This document shows, piece by piece, positions 47,952 to 57,607 of a DNA stretch of 64,000 nucleotides. The notes beneath the pieces are model-generated. The model was given only the letters and a program-made list of their open reading frames with translations, did no database searches and was not told the DNA's origin. Position 1 is the stretch's first letter, and the number at the start of each line of letters is the position of its first letter. Location: contig CAWBCR010000031.1 of NCBI GenBank assembly GCA_963787375.1, forward strand, positions 186,001 through 250,000, given 5' to 3'. Source of the DNA: CAWBCR01 sp963787375. GTDB taxonomy: Bacteria; Chloroflexota; Anaerolineae; Aggregatilineales; UBA3940. Made by a program: the position numbers and the translations under genes.

Positions 47952-48596
47952 ATGAACGCAAAACGCTGGATGATTCGATGCGCGGGGGCGCTGGCGGGCC
48001 TGATTCTGGCCGCGTGCGGCGCGTCGGGGCCCGCCGTGCAGGCCACACCGACCAACACGCCAGCCGCGCCGGTGTCGCAGGCGACGCTGCCGCTGGGCGA
48101 AGCGACGATCCCATCGGTGGAAAGCGGCAGCGGGCCCACTGTCGCGCCGACGCCCGACTGGAACAGCGTGCTGCCCATGTACCAGCTTGTCGTGGGCGAC
48201 CAGACCATCGACGGCATACGCGGCGGCTTCTGCTGGCCGATTGCGCCGGAAGGCAGCGAGGCGGCGCGCGTGTACTGCACCGACATTATGCTGCCGCCGA
48301 TCCAGACCTACACGCCGCTGCCCGCCGGCGAGCCGATCAAGATCAGGCTGTCCGGTGAGCCGCTGCCGGAGACGGTGACGATCAGCCTGCAGGTGGGCGA
48401 GATACAGGCCGTCGTCGACCAGATCTACATCGAGTCACCGCAAAACCCGGACATCGCCTGGACGTACAACGACAAGCCGGGCAGATACACGCTGGTGGTG
48501 TACGCCAAGTGGGCGTCGCAGGGCTCCGACCTGGCCTACTATTACGGCGTCGAGGTGCCCGCGGGCAGCAGCGGCACAGCCACCCCTACCCCGTAG
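47952..48596 (+). CDS. Lipoprotein of unknown function
   Basis: 214 residues. ATG 47952 after GAGGAGGGGGAAT. Lipobox LILAAC, a TPTNTPAAP linker, then a single beta domain (YQLVVGDQTIDGIRGGFCWP, EPIKIRLSGEPLPETVTISLQVG, PGRYTLVVYAKWASQGSDLAYYYGVEV), perhaps an immunoglobulin-like fold. Ends in TATPTP. Confidence 0.75.
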   Translation: MNAKRWMIRCAGALAGLILAACGASGPAVQATPTNTPAAPVSQATLPLGEATIPSVESGSGPTVAPTPDWNSVLPMYQLVVGDQTIDGIRGGFCWPIAPEGSEAARVYCTDIMLPPIQTYTPLPAGEPIKIRLSGEPLPETVTISLQVGEIQAVVDQIYIESPQNPDIAWTYNDKPGRYTLVVYAKWASQGSDLAYYYGVEVPAGSSGTATPTP

Positions 48597-48652
48597 CCCG
48601 CTCACAGCGCAGGAGCCGCCCCATACCGCCGGCGGCTCCTGTTGATTCCTGC

Positions 48653-49876
48653 CTACACTGGGTAAACCTTCAGCGGCTTATCCTTGCCCTTGGCCGTGAT
48701 AAATCGCGGCTCGCCGGAGGCGCTGACACCCGCCACCTGCTGCACGACGGTTTCCGAGGCCAGCACCTCGCCGGGCTGCGCGGCGCTGACCAGCCGGCTG
48801 GTCGTGTTGACTGTGTCGCCGATGATGTTGTACAGCCGCGTGTGGGTCGAGCCCATCAGCCCCTCGACCACCTCGCCGCTGTGCAGCCCGACGCCGACCG
48901 CCAGACCGTAGACGCTCAGCGCGGCGTTGGCCTGCGTGACCAGATCGCGCGCGCCCTTGAGCGCCGTGGCCGGGTCGTCGAACCAGGTCATCACCTCGTC
49001 GCCGATGAAGTGCGGCTTGTGTCCCCCGCATTCCCGCAGCACCTGCTCGGAGATCTCGTAGAACTGGTTGAGCATCCCGACCACCGTCTCCGGGTCCTTG
49101 TGCTGGCTCCAGTTGGTAAAGCCGCGAATGTCCATGAAAAGGATCGTGCGCTCGACGCGCCGCTGGCCCAGCGCCGACACGTCCTGCAGCGACTGCGCCA
49201 GCAGGTTGGGGTCAATCGACCACTCCGAGTACTGCCTGAGCTGCTGCGCGACCTCCTGCAAGAAGCGCATATAGCGGTTGACCTGCGCCTCGCTGAGCCC
49301 CAGCAGCAGCCCGAACATGACCGAGGCCAGCAGGATGAAGGTATGCCCGCCGCTCGACGCCCAGTAGGTGCGCAGCGTGTCCCAGTTCAGCGACCCGCCC
49401 AGCTCGCCCGTCGTCTCCGAGAGCACGTACAGCGCCGGGAAGAGCAGCACGCGCCACAGGCTGCTGGCCACGACGACCAGCGTCGCCAGGCGCGGCCCAA
49501 GCTCCTTGACCGCGTACAGCAGCGCCATCCCCAGCGAGAACACCCAGTACACCCAGTGATAGGGCGCGCCGGCGAAGTCGGCGGGGCCTTCGAGCAGGAT
49601 GTCGAGCACGGTGTACAGCGACACACCGATCAGGTTACCGGCGGCGGCCTGCCACCACGTGTTCTCTTTGCGCGTGCCCAGGAACCAGGCCTGCACAGCG
49701 GCGGAGATCAACATCATGTAGTGGGGCAGTGCCAGAACGTAAGCAGCCACGCCCTGGGTTGCCATCGTGCGGATGGCGTCAAACACCGGGAAGATAGCCG
49801 CGTTCGTGGCAAACTCACGCAGGATGCGCCCCTGTGGGGTGCCTTCGATGCGCCGGGCGAGTGATACGGTGGTCAT
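48653..49876 (-). CDS. Membrane-bound class III adenylate/guanylate cyclase
   Basis: 407 residues. Five or six hydrophobic segments in the first 200. Cyclase domain about 240-407: RTILFMDIRGFTNWSQ (metal Asp 249), KPHFIGDEVMTWF (metal Asp 293), VGVGLHSGEVVEGLMGS and NIIGDTVNTTSRL (the Asn-Arg transition-state pair). Makes cAMP or cGMP; the purine-selecting residues are not decisive. Membrane sensing part of unknown ligand. Confidence 0.92.
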   Translation of the reverse strand: MTTVSLARRIEGTPQGRILREFATNAAIFPVFDAIRTMATQGVAAYVLALPHYMMLISAAVQAWFLGTRKENTWWQAAAGNLIGVSLYTVLDILLEGPADFAGAPYHWVYWVFSLGMALLYAVKELGPRLATLVVVASSLWRVLLFPALYVLSETTGELGGSLNWDTLRTYWASSGGHTFILLASVMFGLLLGLSEAQVNRYMRFLQEVAQQLRQYSEWSIDPNLLAQSLQDVSALGQRRVERTILFMDIRGFTNWSQHKDPETVVGMLNQFYEISEQVLRECGGHKPHFIGDEVMTWFDDPATALKGARDLVTQANAALSVYGLAVGVGLHSGEVVEGLMGSTHTRLYNIIGDTVNTTSRLVSAAQPGEVLASETVVQQVAGVSASGEPRFITAKGKDKPLKVYPV

Positions 49877-50030
49877 GATGCTCCCTTAGAATTGGATGAC
49901 GTGCGCGGTAACATCATAGCATGGCTGTCGATAGGAGAGAAGAGGCCGCCGGTCCCCCCACCTCACAGGGGTGGCAGCCGCTGCACATGGGTCATACAAT
50001 AGCAGCCAACACACACAGGTAAGGATCAGC

Positions 50031-50774
50031 ATGAAGCTCGACATTCCCGGCAAGCCCAGGCCCTACGTGATGGCCCATCGCGGCAACTCTGCCGCCTGCC
50101 CTGAAAACACGTTGGCCGCCTTCCGCCGCGCGCTGGACGACGGCGCGGACCTGATCGAGACCGACCTGCATCTGACGCGCGACGGCGTGTTCGTGTGCAT
50201 CCACGACGGCACCGTCGACCGCACGACCGACGGCACGGGCGCGGTGGCCGACATGACGCTCGACGAGATCAGGCGGCTCAGCGCGAGCTATGGCCGTGCC
50301 GCGTTCGCCGCCGAGCGCATCCCGACGCTGGCCGAGGCGCTGGCGATCATCCCGCCGGATGGCATCCTGGCGCTGGAGCTGAAGACCGACCGCTTCCTTG
50401 AGCCGGAGGTAGGCCACCGGCTTGCCGATGAGCTGGCCGCCGCCGGGATGGCCGCGCGGGTGGTGCTGCTGTCGTTCAACACGGCGCGCGTGCAGGCGAC
50501 CGCCGCCGCCGCGCAGGCCGCGGGCCACAACCTCCCGACCGGGTTTATCACCATGAGCCGCCTGATTCCCCGGCGCGGTGTCGACCTGCTGGGGCCGTTC
50601 TGGCCGATCCTGTTCGCCAACCCGTTTTACGTCGCGGCGGCGCACCGGCGCGGGCAGGCCGTGTGTCCGCTCGATCCCACGCCCAACTCGCGGCTGTGGT
50701 ATTACCGCGCGCTCGGCTGCGACGCCGTGCTGACCAACGATCCCGCGGCGACGGTCCACGCGTTGCACCCATGA
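50031..50774 (+). CDS. Glycerophosphodiester phosphodiesterase
   Basis: 247 residues, no signal peptide. HRGNSAACPENTLAAFRRAL (first catalytic His), IETDLHLTRDGVFVCIHDGTVDRTTDGTG (metal acids and second His), ALELKTD and GCDAVLTNDP. Hydrolyses glycerophosphodiesters to glycerol-3-phosphate and an alcohol. ATG 50031 follows AAGGATC; TACAAT at 49995-50000 is a likely -10. Confidence 0.93.
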   Translation: MKLDIPGKPRPYVMAHRGNSAACPENTLAAFRRALDDGADLIETDLHLTRDGVFVCIHDGTVDRTTDGTGAVADMTLDEIRRLSASYGRAAFAAERIPTLAEALAIIPPDGILALELKTDRFLEPEVGHRLADELAAAGMAARVVLLSFNTARVQATAAAAQAAGHNLPTGFITMSRLIPRRGVDLLGPFWPILFANPFYVAAAHRRGQAVCPLDPTPNSRLWYYRALGCDAVLTNDPAATVHALHP

Positions 50775-50862
50775 CGAAGGTACGATATCGCTTTGGCCAG
50801 AAATAGGTTAGGATAGGGGGTGCTTACGTTCGTATTGCACTCAAAACCGAGGAGGGAATGAA

Positions 50863-51822
50863 ATGGGGAGTTTTGCTAGAAGGGCACGCCCGGCGGCTGT
50901 GATCGTGATCGCCGCGCTTGCAATACTGCTGGTGGCCTGCGGGCCACAGGCCACGCCGACACCGGAAACCGTCATTATGGTGGTTTCGCCCACACCTGGC
51001 CCGGTGGAGCCGACGGCTGTGCCGCCGACCGCCGAGCCGCCGACTGTTGAGCCGCCCACGGCCGAGCCGCCAACCGCCGCGCCGGCTCCCGAAGCAACGG
51101 CTGCCCCGGCGGCAGGTGGTGGTCTGGGAATGGCCGGTAACCCGATCACCAACAACGCGCTGTGGACGCCGGTCGTCCAGCAGTTTAACGGGATCGACAT
51201 GGTGCTCGTCCCGACCGGCTGCTACATGATGGGCTACCAGCAGGGCACCGGGGCCGAGATCCCCGCGCACGAGCAGTGCTTTGACCAGCCCTTCTGGATC
51301 GCCAAGACCGAGACGACCAACGCCCAGTACGGCTCGAATGGCGCTTACGCCGGGCTCGACTTCCCGCGTAACAACGTCACCTGGAAGGATGCCACGACCT
51401 TCTGCACGGGCATTGGCATGCGGCTCCCGACCGAGAGGGAGTGGGAATATGCCGCTCGCGGCCCGAACAACAACGTCTATCCGTGGGGTAACGACTGGCT
51501 GGTCGGCTTCTCGGTGAACGCGAACAACGCACCGGGCGCTAACACGGTCGCCTCGATTGACGGCGGCAAGTCGTGGGTCGGCGCGTACGATATGGCTGGC
51601 AACCTGCGTGAGTGGACCAGCTCCATCGTGAAGGCGTATCCTTACGACGCCCGCGATGGCCGTGAAGACCCTGTCGGGCAGACCGGAACGCAGCGCGTCG
51701 TGCGCGGCGGATCGTACCTGACGGGCAGCCAGCTCATGCGCTCGTCATACCGTGAATGGTACGATCAGGGCTATACGGCAGCCGACATCGGCTTCCGCTG
51801 CGCCATGGACTACCAGCCTTAA
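50863..51822 (+). CDS. FGE-fold (C-type-lectin-like) lipoprotein
   Basis: 319 residues. Lipobox ILLVAC (Cys 26), a long Pro/Thr/Glu linker to about 85, then an FGE/EgtB-type domain: GIDMVLVPTGCYMMGYQ, FWIAKTETTNAQYG, RLPTEREWEYAARGPNNNVYPWG, DMAGNLREWTS, RVVRGGSYL and GFRCAMD. The catalytic Cys pair of true FGE is missing from the RSSYREWYDQG segment, so it is probably a binding domain. Related to the outer part of the TIR-FGE protein at 35604. Ends in a strong terminator. Confidence 0.9.
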   Translation: MGSFARRARPAAVIVIAALAILLVACGPQATPTPETVIMVVSPTPGPVEPTAVPPTAEPPTVEPPTAEPPTAAPAPEATAAPAAGGGLGMAGNPITNNALWTPVVQQFNGIDMVLVPTGCYMMGYQQGTGAEIPAHEQCFDQPFWIAKTETTNAQYGSNGAYAGLDFPRNNVTWKDATTFCTGIGMRLPTEREWEYAARGPNNNVYPWGNDWLVGFSVNANNAPGANTVASIDGGKSWVGAYDMAGNLREWTSSIVKAYPYDARDGREDPVGQTGTQRVVRGGSYLTGSQLMRSSYREWYDQGYTAADIGFRCAMDYQP

Positions 51823-51840
51823 TCATCACACAGATCGAAA

Positions 51841-51875
51841 AACCGGGGGTGGCTGAGCCACCCCCGGTTTTATTT
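51841..51875. terminator. Strong bidirectional terminator
   Basis: A 13-bp perfect stem, AACCGGGGGTGGC (51841-51853) with GCCACCCCCGGTT (51857-51869), loop TGA, T-rich on one side and A-rich on the other. Serves the FGE lipoprotein (+) and the M20 peptidase (-). Confidence 0.93.
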
Positions 51876-51897
51876 TCCCCGTACCTGAGCCTGAGTG

Positions 51898-53053
51898 TCA
51901 GCCGTTCGGCCAGCCCAGCACCAGCGCCGCGCACAGCGTCGCGCTGGTCGCCAGCGAGCTGACGGTGATGTACTCGTGCTCGGTGTGCGCGCCGTCGCCC
52001 AGTGGCCCCAGTCCGTCCAGCGTCGGGGTGCCGACCGCCGCCGTGTAATTGCCGTCAGACGCGCCGCCTGTGCCCGATTCGCGCAGATTGAGGCCGCAGC
52101 CGGCGGCGATAACCTTTGCCTGCTCGAAGGTCTGGCGCATCAGGTCGTCGCGCTCCATCGGCGGGCGGTCAAAGCCGCCCTCGACCTCGATGCGCGCACC
52201 GTGCACCACCGGCTGGAGGCCCAGCACCGCTTCCGTCAGGCGATCCATCTCGGCCTGCGTCATCGCCCGCGCGTCGACCTGAAGCTCGCAGGAGTCGGGC
52301 ACGACGTTGCTCTTGGTCCCGCCGCTGATCACCCCCACGTTGACCGTCGTGCCGACTTCGTAATTGGTCATGCGCTGGAGGGTCAGCACGTGGTAGGCCA
52401 TCTCCTCGATGGCGTTGATGCCCGAACTCGTGCGCGCCGCCGGCATGCGCCGACGTGCCGAAGGTCCGCACCACAAAGTGCGCGACACTCTTGCGCCACG
52501 TCTTGAGCGAGCCATCCGGCAGCGCGGCCTCCATGATCATCGCCAGCGCGGCGTTCTCGGCGCGCTCCTGGATCAGCCCGCGCGAGTAGAAGCTGCCGGT
52601 CTCCTCATCGCTGGTCATCAGCGCGATGACCGGCCTGTCAGGGAAATCTCCCATCGCCTGCAGCCCGCGCAGCGCCTCGACGACGGCGACGATGCTGGCC
52701 TTCATGTCGTAGGTGCCGGGGCCAAACAGACGTCCATCGCCGTTCAGCCGGATCGGGTTTTCCCTGACGGCCCCATGTGGGTGAACGGTGTCCATGTGGC
52801 ACACAAACAACAGCGGCTGGCCGGGCGCGTTGGCGTTCCAGCGGGCCTCGACGATGTCACCCACTTCGGCGCGCGGGTGGACGACGATCTCCGCGCCGAG
52901 CAACTCAAGCTCCCGCGTGACGCGCGCGCCCATCCGGTCCACGGCGATCTTATCATCTGTTGGCGATTCGATGGCGGCCAGCTCGCGGGTCAGCGCGACC
53001 ATGTCGTCGATCTTGCCAGCGTAGAACGCTTGCAGGTCCGTCTCACTCATCAT
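51898..53053 (-). CDS. M20-family metallopeptidase (carboxypeptidase G2-like), one frameshift
   Basis: About 384 residues. ATG 53053 follows GTGGAGAGC. Zinc motifs: FVCHMDTVHPHG, GPGTYDMKASI, the DEETGS acid pair, GASDGNYTA and HTEHEY. The lid domain is in the middle. The break at about 52425 (GAACTC; GACTC restores HESGINAIEEMAYHVL) puts the second half into another frame. Cytosolic. Cuts a C-terminal residue, often Glu; the exact substrate is unknown. Confidence 0.92.
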
Positions 53054-53084
53054 GCTCTCCACTCATTACCGGCGCTGCGGATGC

Positions 53085-54530
53085 CTAGTTGAACGGGCAC
53101 AGGTCAGCGGGCGTATAGACCGGGTTGGCCGTGCCAAAGCTGTTCAGCACTTCGTAGGATCCCGGCGCGGCGCGTGCGTAGCCGATGACCACCTGGCAGG
53201 CCGTGCCGACGCTGCGGTTGATGGCAAAGTCGTTCCAGAACAGGCGCGCCATCTCAGCGAAGGCGCTGCCGGGCAGCAGGCCGGGCTGCGGCTGGCCCTC
53301 GACGGGGGGCGGCGCGTAGGTGCCGACCACCAGGTCGCGGGCGTTTTGCGCCGCGTCGACATTGCCCATCGCGGCGTAGGCCAGCATGATACGATAGGTG
53401 GCGTACGCCTTGAGGTACTGCGCCTCGTCAGGATATCGCCAGCTCAACAGCGAGTCGTTGTTGACGGCCTGCTGGTAAAAGTTGACCGCGCCCTGATAAT
53501 CAGCAGCCTTCAGCGCCGCGTCGCCGTCCTGAATGACGTGAATGCGGTACTGCGCGGGCGCTGCCACGACGCTGGCCACGACGTACTGTGTGCCATCCCA
53601 GTGCAGCGTAGTGGTGCGCACCCGCAGCGGGCCCGCCTCCGGCACGGCAGCCGTTCCACTGGTGACGACCACCTCGTCGAGCTTGTCGCCGTCCACGTCC
53701 TGCACGTCGACCTGGGCCGATATCTCGTGCAGATCGCCGGCAAACAGGTTCTCGAAGTTACCCAGCGTCAGGTTCCACTCCAGCAGCTTGACGTTGGTGG
53801 TGCAGATGGTGCCAGTGCAGGTCTGCACGGCGTACACCAGATCGTTCAGGTAGTCGCCGTTGATGTCTTGCGCGGCGCGCAGGATCGGGAAGCCGCGATC
53901 GGGCGCATAGCCGGCCTGGTACAGCAGCCGGTACGCGCCCTGATCGCAGCCGAAAATGTACAGGTCGCCGGGATAGGGGAACTCGGCGTGCTGCGGATCG
54001 AGCGCCACGACCAGCACTTCGGGCACGCTGTCGCCGGTGAAATCTCGGTCGACGAGCACCACGCCCCCGTAATCGACGATGGCTCCCCAGCCGCGCAGCC
54101 GGGCTTCCAGAATGGTCGTCGCACCGCCCCCCGAAAGGTACTGCGCGATGGTCTCCGGGTAGCGGCTGAAGGGCGGCGGCTGGACGGGCAGCGTCGGGTT
54201 GCCCGCCGCCGGGCACTGCGCCGGCGCGACGAAGACCCCCGGAATGGTGGGGGTCGGGACGTGCGCGGTAGCGGTGGCGGCGATTGCGGTCGCAGCGGCA
54301 GCGGTAGCCGTCGCCACCGACCCGATCAGCGTGCCGGACTGCACCGATGCGCTGTCGAGGATCAGGGTAGGCGTCAACAGCGAGACGGAGATGCGACCGC
54401 CGGGGGTGACTGTAGCCAGGTTGGCTTCAGGAGTCGACGCACCGGTGTCCGTTCCGACGATACACGCCAGCGCGGCGCAGGCCAGCGCCAGCAGCGCCCG
54501 GATCGGTTGGCGGCGAGGGGATGTGTTCAT
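53085..54530 (-). CDS. Secreted lipoprotein with FG-GAP-like repeats
   Basis: 481 residues. Signal peptide with lipobox ACAALAC, then a low-complexity ATATAAAATA stretch and a TPTIPG linker. The main part holds VCBS/FG-GAP-like calcium loops: VDRDFTGDSVPEVLVVAL, AAQDINGDYLNDLVYAV and QVDVQDVDGDKLDEVVV. After about 330, helices resemble a TPR pair (DAALKAADYQGAVNFYQQAVNN, YLKAYATYRIMLAYAAMGNVDAAQ). Likely a surface binding protein; no enzyme motif. Confidence 0.8.
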   Translation of the reverse strand: MNTSPRRQPIRALLALACAALACIVGTDTGASTPEANLATVTPGGRISVSLLTPTLILDSASVQSGTLIGSVATATAAAATAIAATATAHVPTPTIPGVFVAPAQCPAAGNPTLPVQPPPFSRYPETIAQYLSGGGATTILEARLRGWGAIVDYGGVVLVDRDFTGDSVPEVLVVALDPQHAEFPYPGDLYIFGCDQGAYRLLYQAGYAPDRGFPILRAAQDINGDYLNDLVYAVQTCTGTICTTNVKLLEWNLTLGNFENLFAGDLHEISAQVDVQDVDGDKLDEVVVTSGTAAVPEAGPLRVRTTTLHWDGTQYVVASVVAAPAQYRIHVIQDGDAALKAADYQGAVNFYQQAVNNDSLLSWRYPDEAQYLKAYATYRIMLAYAAMGNVDAAQNARDLVVGTYAPPPVEGQPQPGLLPGSAFAEMARLFWNDFAINRSVGTACQVVIGYARAAPGSYEVLNSFGTANPVYTPADLCPFN

Positions 54531-54578
54531 GGCCGCCAGTATAGCAAATCAGAGAAGGGATTGCATATCGTGGCCGGA

Positions 54579-54646
54579 ACCTCGCCCCCCTTCCCCCTCT
54601 CCATAGCATAAGCGCCGCAGGCGCGTTGCCTGAGAGGGGGGCGCGG
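54579..54646. repeat. REP-like palindromic repeat, copy 4
   Basis: CCTCGCCCCCC and CCCCCTCTC (from 54593) pair with GAGAGGGGG (54632-54640). The inner hairpin is GCGCC/GGCGC. More diverged than the other three copies. Confidence 0.6.
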
Positions 54647-54716
54647 AGACGCTCGACAGAGCATCGACGCCGGGGTTGAGGCCCACAGGATACACTCACC
54701 ACAGCCAGGGCGTTAG

Positions 54717-55631
54717 CTAACCTGAATGGTGTTGCTGTGTCATAACTTCCAGGTGCGATTGAAGGAACTGTGCGATGTCGTCCAATGAGTGAACAGCCTG
54801 TGGCAGTGTCAAAAAAAGCTGCCACACATGCCACATGCGCGGATAAATCTCCAACCGCACATCAACGCCTGCCTCTTTTGCCAGTTCCTCGATACGAACC
54901 GCATCATCGCGTAAAATCTCGTCTTCTCCGGCGTGAACGAGCAGCGGTGGCAGGTTGTGCCAATCGCCAAATACTGGCGAAATCAAGGGATCGTGTGCAT
55001 CGTTGTGCGCCACATAGGATTGATTGTAGATTCTGGCTGCTCTGGGATGCAGCATCGGGTCATCGACCGTCTTAAAGAGATCGTCTCTATTGGTCAGGTC
55101 TGCCACAGGCGAGAGACACGCCGCCGCCACAGGCAGCGGCTCACCGCTGTCGCGCAGCTTCATCAATGTTGTGATCGTCAAATTGCCGCCAGCCAAATCG
55201 CCCGCCACCACAATATTCTGCGCGGAAAAGCTCTGCTTCAACAGCCAGCGATAAGCGGTCACACAGTCGTCCACCGCCGCGGGAAATGGATATTCCGGCG
55301 CGAGACGATAATCCACCATCAGCACACGGATGGACATCTTTCGCGCCAGATAGGCTACCATCTGACGGTGTAGGGATGTCAATCCATAGACGAATCCACC
55401 ACCGTGCAGATAGAGCAGCACTTGATCTTCTGGGTTGTTTTTGGGGATGAGCCATTCGCACCGCACGCCGTCGGCAGACACAGCTTCGCGCGCGATGTCA
55501 GCGGGCAGGCGCACGCGTGTTGCACTTCGTTTCTCTGCCCAGCGTGCCACCGAGAGCGGCAGGTACGCTTGCAGGAAACGGATGATGGGCAACCTCGCGC
55601 GAATATTACGTTCAATAGAGGACTGTGTCAT
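54717..55631 (-). CDS. HSL-family alpha/beta hydrolase with catalytic Ser replaced by Leu
   Basis: 304 residues. Oxyanion motif YLHGGGFVYG, VDYRLAPEYPFPAAVDD, and the nucleophile elbow. The elbow should read GDSAGG but is GDLAGG (codon TTG at 55194-55196; TCG would be Ser). A HAGEDEILRD acid and a PRMWHVWQLF His are present. Without the serine it cannot act as a normal esterase unless the base is a sequence error. GC is much lower than around it, suggesting recent arrival. Confidence 0.88.
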   Translation of the reverse strand: MTQSSIERNIRARLPIIRFLQAYLPLSVARWAEKRSATRVRLPADIAREAVSADGVRCEWLIPKNNPEDQVLLYLHGGGFVYGLTSLHRQMVAYLARKMSIRVLMVDYRLAPEYPFPAAVDDCVTAYRWLLKQSFSAQNIVVAGDLAGGNLTITTLMKLRDSGEPLPVAAACLSPVADLTNRDDLFKTVDDPMLHPRAARIYNQSYVAHNDAHDPLISPVFGDWHNLPPLLVHAGEDEILRDDAVRIEELAKEAGVDVRLEIYPRMWHVWQLFLTLPQAVHSLDDIAQFLQSHLEVMTQQHHSG

Positions 55632-56239
55632 TGGGCAGCCTTTCCTTTGCAGTAAATTCCTGAATGATGGCTTTGAAGCGAGAGTCGTAAGGAACTATCG
55701 TAAGGTAGCTCATCTTAGCCTGTTTGGGAAGCAGTGCTTTCATCCGGTTGTATATAGACCGGAAGTGCACGCGGATATGGGGGCTAGATCGAATACCGGT
55801 GGGAGAGGGCTGAGTGAGGCAGAATCGCGGCTTCCTGAGCCTGTCGTGGACGAAAACACACATCCGTTCTCAAAGAGACGAATGAGGTATTCTACACATC
55901 GGCGGATCCCGCGCTGATAAGTTGCTTAAGACTACAGCGATCTACCTCATCGAGAAGTGCCGGGAAGTCTCATCTCCGACTATTGCCAAGAGGCCGGTTG
56001 AGGCTGTTTCCCTGAGCTGATTAGGCTACAGGCCAACAGCTATAATCAGCAGTGTCCTTTCCTACGACACTACCGGGAAGATGATAACGCCCTGCGCCAC
56101 AGCGCGCCCTGTGGGATCGAGCGGCGCGATGAGATATATTCAATAAAGCGCGGCGACTAGGCCCTTAATGCCGCGCTGTAGCCGTGGGGGGCCGCTGTTG
56201 GCCCACCGATTCGCCACACCGTGAGGAGTGTACCAACCC
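55632..56239. other. Low-GC intergenic region of about 600 bases
   Basis: Between the esterase and the HtrA gene. Lower GC than the flanks. A minus-strand frame of 83 codons (55612-55863, ending AKERLPNDTVLY) overlaps the esterase start, but nothing supports it beyond being open. A small inverted repeat CCGGT/ACCGG lies at 55744-55762. No gene I can support. Confidence 0.55.
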
Positions 56240-57541
56240 ATGTACCATTCGCAGAGACGCACGATCGGCTTTGCGCTTGCCGCCCTGTTCCTTGCCGCCG
56301 CCAGCCTGGCCTGCGCGTCGCCCATCGGCCTGCCGTCGGTGCTGTCGCCGCAGCAGTCTGTCCAGGTGTCGCCGCAGGATGCGACTGTCGTGGCGGCCAC
56401 CCCACCGCCCGGCGGCCAGACGGTCGGCACGCTGGCCCCCACCCCCAGCACGATCATCACCACCGACCTTGAGACGCAGTTGGCCGACCTGTACGACGCG
56501 GCCAACCCCGGCGTGGTGAACATCCAGGTGCGCAAGCCAATCGACCTGACCGGCGGCACGCTGCCACAGGGGATGCCCACGCTGCCGCCCGACCAGCAGA
56601 TCCCCGACATCCCACAGCACCAGTACCAGTACGCCGAAGGGTCGGGCTTCGTGTTTGACACGTCGGGGCACATCGTCACCAATTACCACGTCATCAGCCA
56701 GTCCGACCGCATCACGGTCATCTTCAACGACGGCACGAACCTGCCGGCGCAGCTGATCGGCGCGGACCCGGACAGCGACCTGGCCGTGGTGCAGGTCGAC
56801 CGGCCCGCGTCCGACCTGCACCCGCTGCCGGTCGGCACGTCGAGCGTGCTGCGCGTCGGGCAGACGGTGGCCGCCATCGGCAACCCGTTCGGCCTGACCG
56901 GCACGATGACCACCGGCATCGTCAGCGCGCTGGGCCGCTCGCTGCCCTCGCAGTCACAGACGATTGACGGGGGGCGGTTCAGCATCCCCGACATCATCCA
57001 GACCGACGCGGCGATCAACCCCGGCAACTCCGGCGGGCCGCTGCTCAACCTGTCGGGCGAGGTCATCGGCGTGAACACCGCCATCGACACCAACACCGGG
57101 GCCTTCAGCGGCGTCGGGTTCGCCATCCCGTCGGACATGGTGAAGGAAGTCGTGCCGGTGCTGATCAGCGACGGCACCTACGCGCACCCGTGGCTGGGCA
57201 TCTCCGGGCGGGGGCTGTTCCCCGACCTGCGCACGGCGATGAACCTACCCGCCGACCTGCAGGGCGTGCAGGTGGTGACGGTGGTCAGCGATGGGCCGGC
57301 GGGAAAGGCCGGGCTGCGCGCCAGCACCGGCCAAACGGTCATCGACGGCGCGCAGATTGAGACCGGCGGCGACATCATCACCGCCATCAACGGCATGCCG
57401 GTGAAGACCATCGACGACCTGATCGCCTACCTGGCCGACAACACCCACGTGGGCGATGTCGTCACGCTGGACGTGACGCGCGGCGGCCAGTCGATGCAGA
57501 TCGACGTGACGCTCGAAGCGCGGCCCGCTCCGGCCCCGTAG
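56240..57541 (+). CDS. HtrA/DegP-type serine protease, lipoprotein
   Basis: 433 residues from ATG 56240 (GAGGAG 12 bases upstream; an in-frame GTG at 56228 overlaps that site and is less likely). Lipobox AASLAC (Cys 25), linker, trypsin-like domain 85-320 with His 150 (TNYHV), Asp 180 (DSDLAV) and Ser 264 (NPGNSGGP), then one PDZ domain (VQVVTVVSDGPAGKAGL, GDIITAINGMPVKTIDDL). Degrades or checks misfolded proteins outside the membrane. Confidence 0.94.
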   Translation: MYHSQRRTIGFALAALFLAAASLACASPIGLPSVLSPQQSVQVSPQDATVVAATPPPGGQTVGTLAPTPSTIITTDLETQLADLYDAANPGVVNIQVRKPIDLTGGTLPQGMPTLPPDQQIPDIPQHQYQYAEGSGFVFDTSGHIVTNYHVISQSDRITVIFNDGTNLPAQLIGADPDSDLAVVQVDRPASDLHPLPVGTSSVLRVGQTVAAIGNPFGLTGTMTTGIVSALGRSLPSQSQTIDGGRFSIPDIIQTDAAINPGNSGGPLLNLSGEVIGVNTAIDTNTGAFSGVGFAIPSDMVKEVVPVLISDGTYAHPWLGISGRGLFPDLRTAMNLPADLQGVQVVTVVSDGPAGKAGLRASTGQTVIDGAQIETGGDIITAINGMPVKTIDDLIAYLADNTHVGDVVTLDVTRGGQSMQIDVTLEARPAPAP

Positions 57542-57562
57542 GAACTCGCTACAGAATCAAAA

Positions 57563-57601
57563 GGGGCGGCGGCCACCAGTTGATGACCGCCGCCCCCTTT
57601 T
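57563..57601. terminator. Bidirectional terminator between HtrA and the Cys-rich membrane gene
   Basis: GGGGCGGCGG (57563-57572) pairs with CCGCCGCCCC (57587-57596), flanked by AAAA and TTTT. Confidence 0.85.
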
Positions 57602-57607
57602 GCAGGG

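Noticed and set aside
55612..55863. An 83-codon minus-strand frame overlapping the esterase start
   Set aside because: No ribosome site, no similarity and a low-GC setting where open frames arise by chance.
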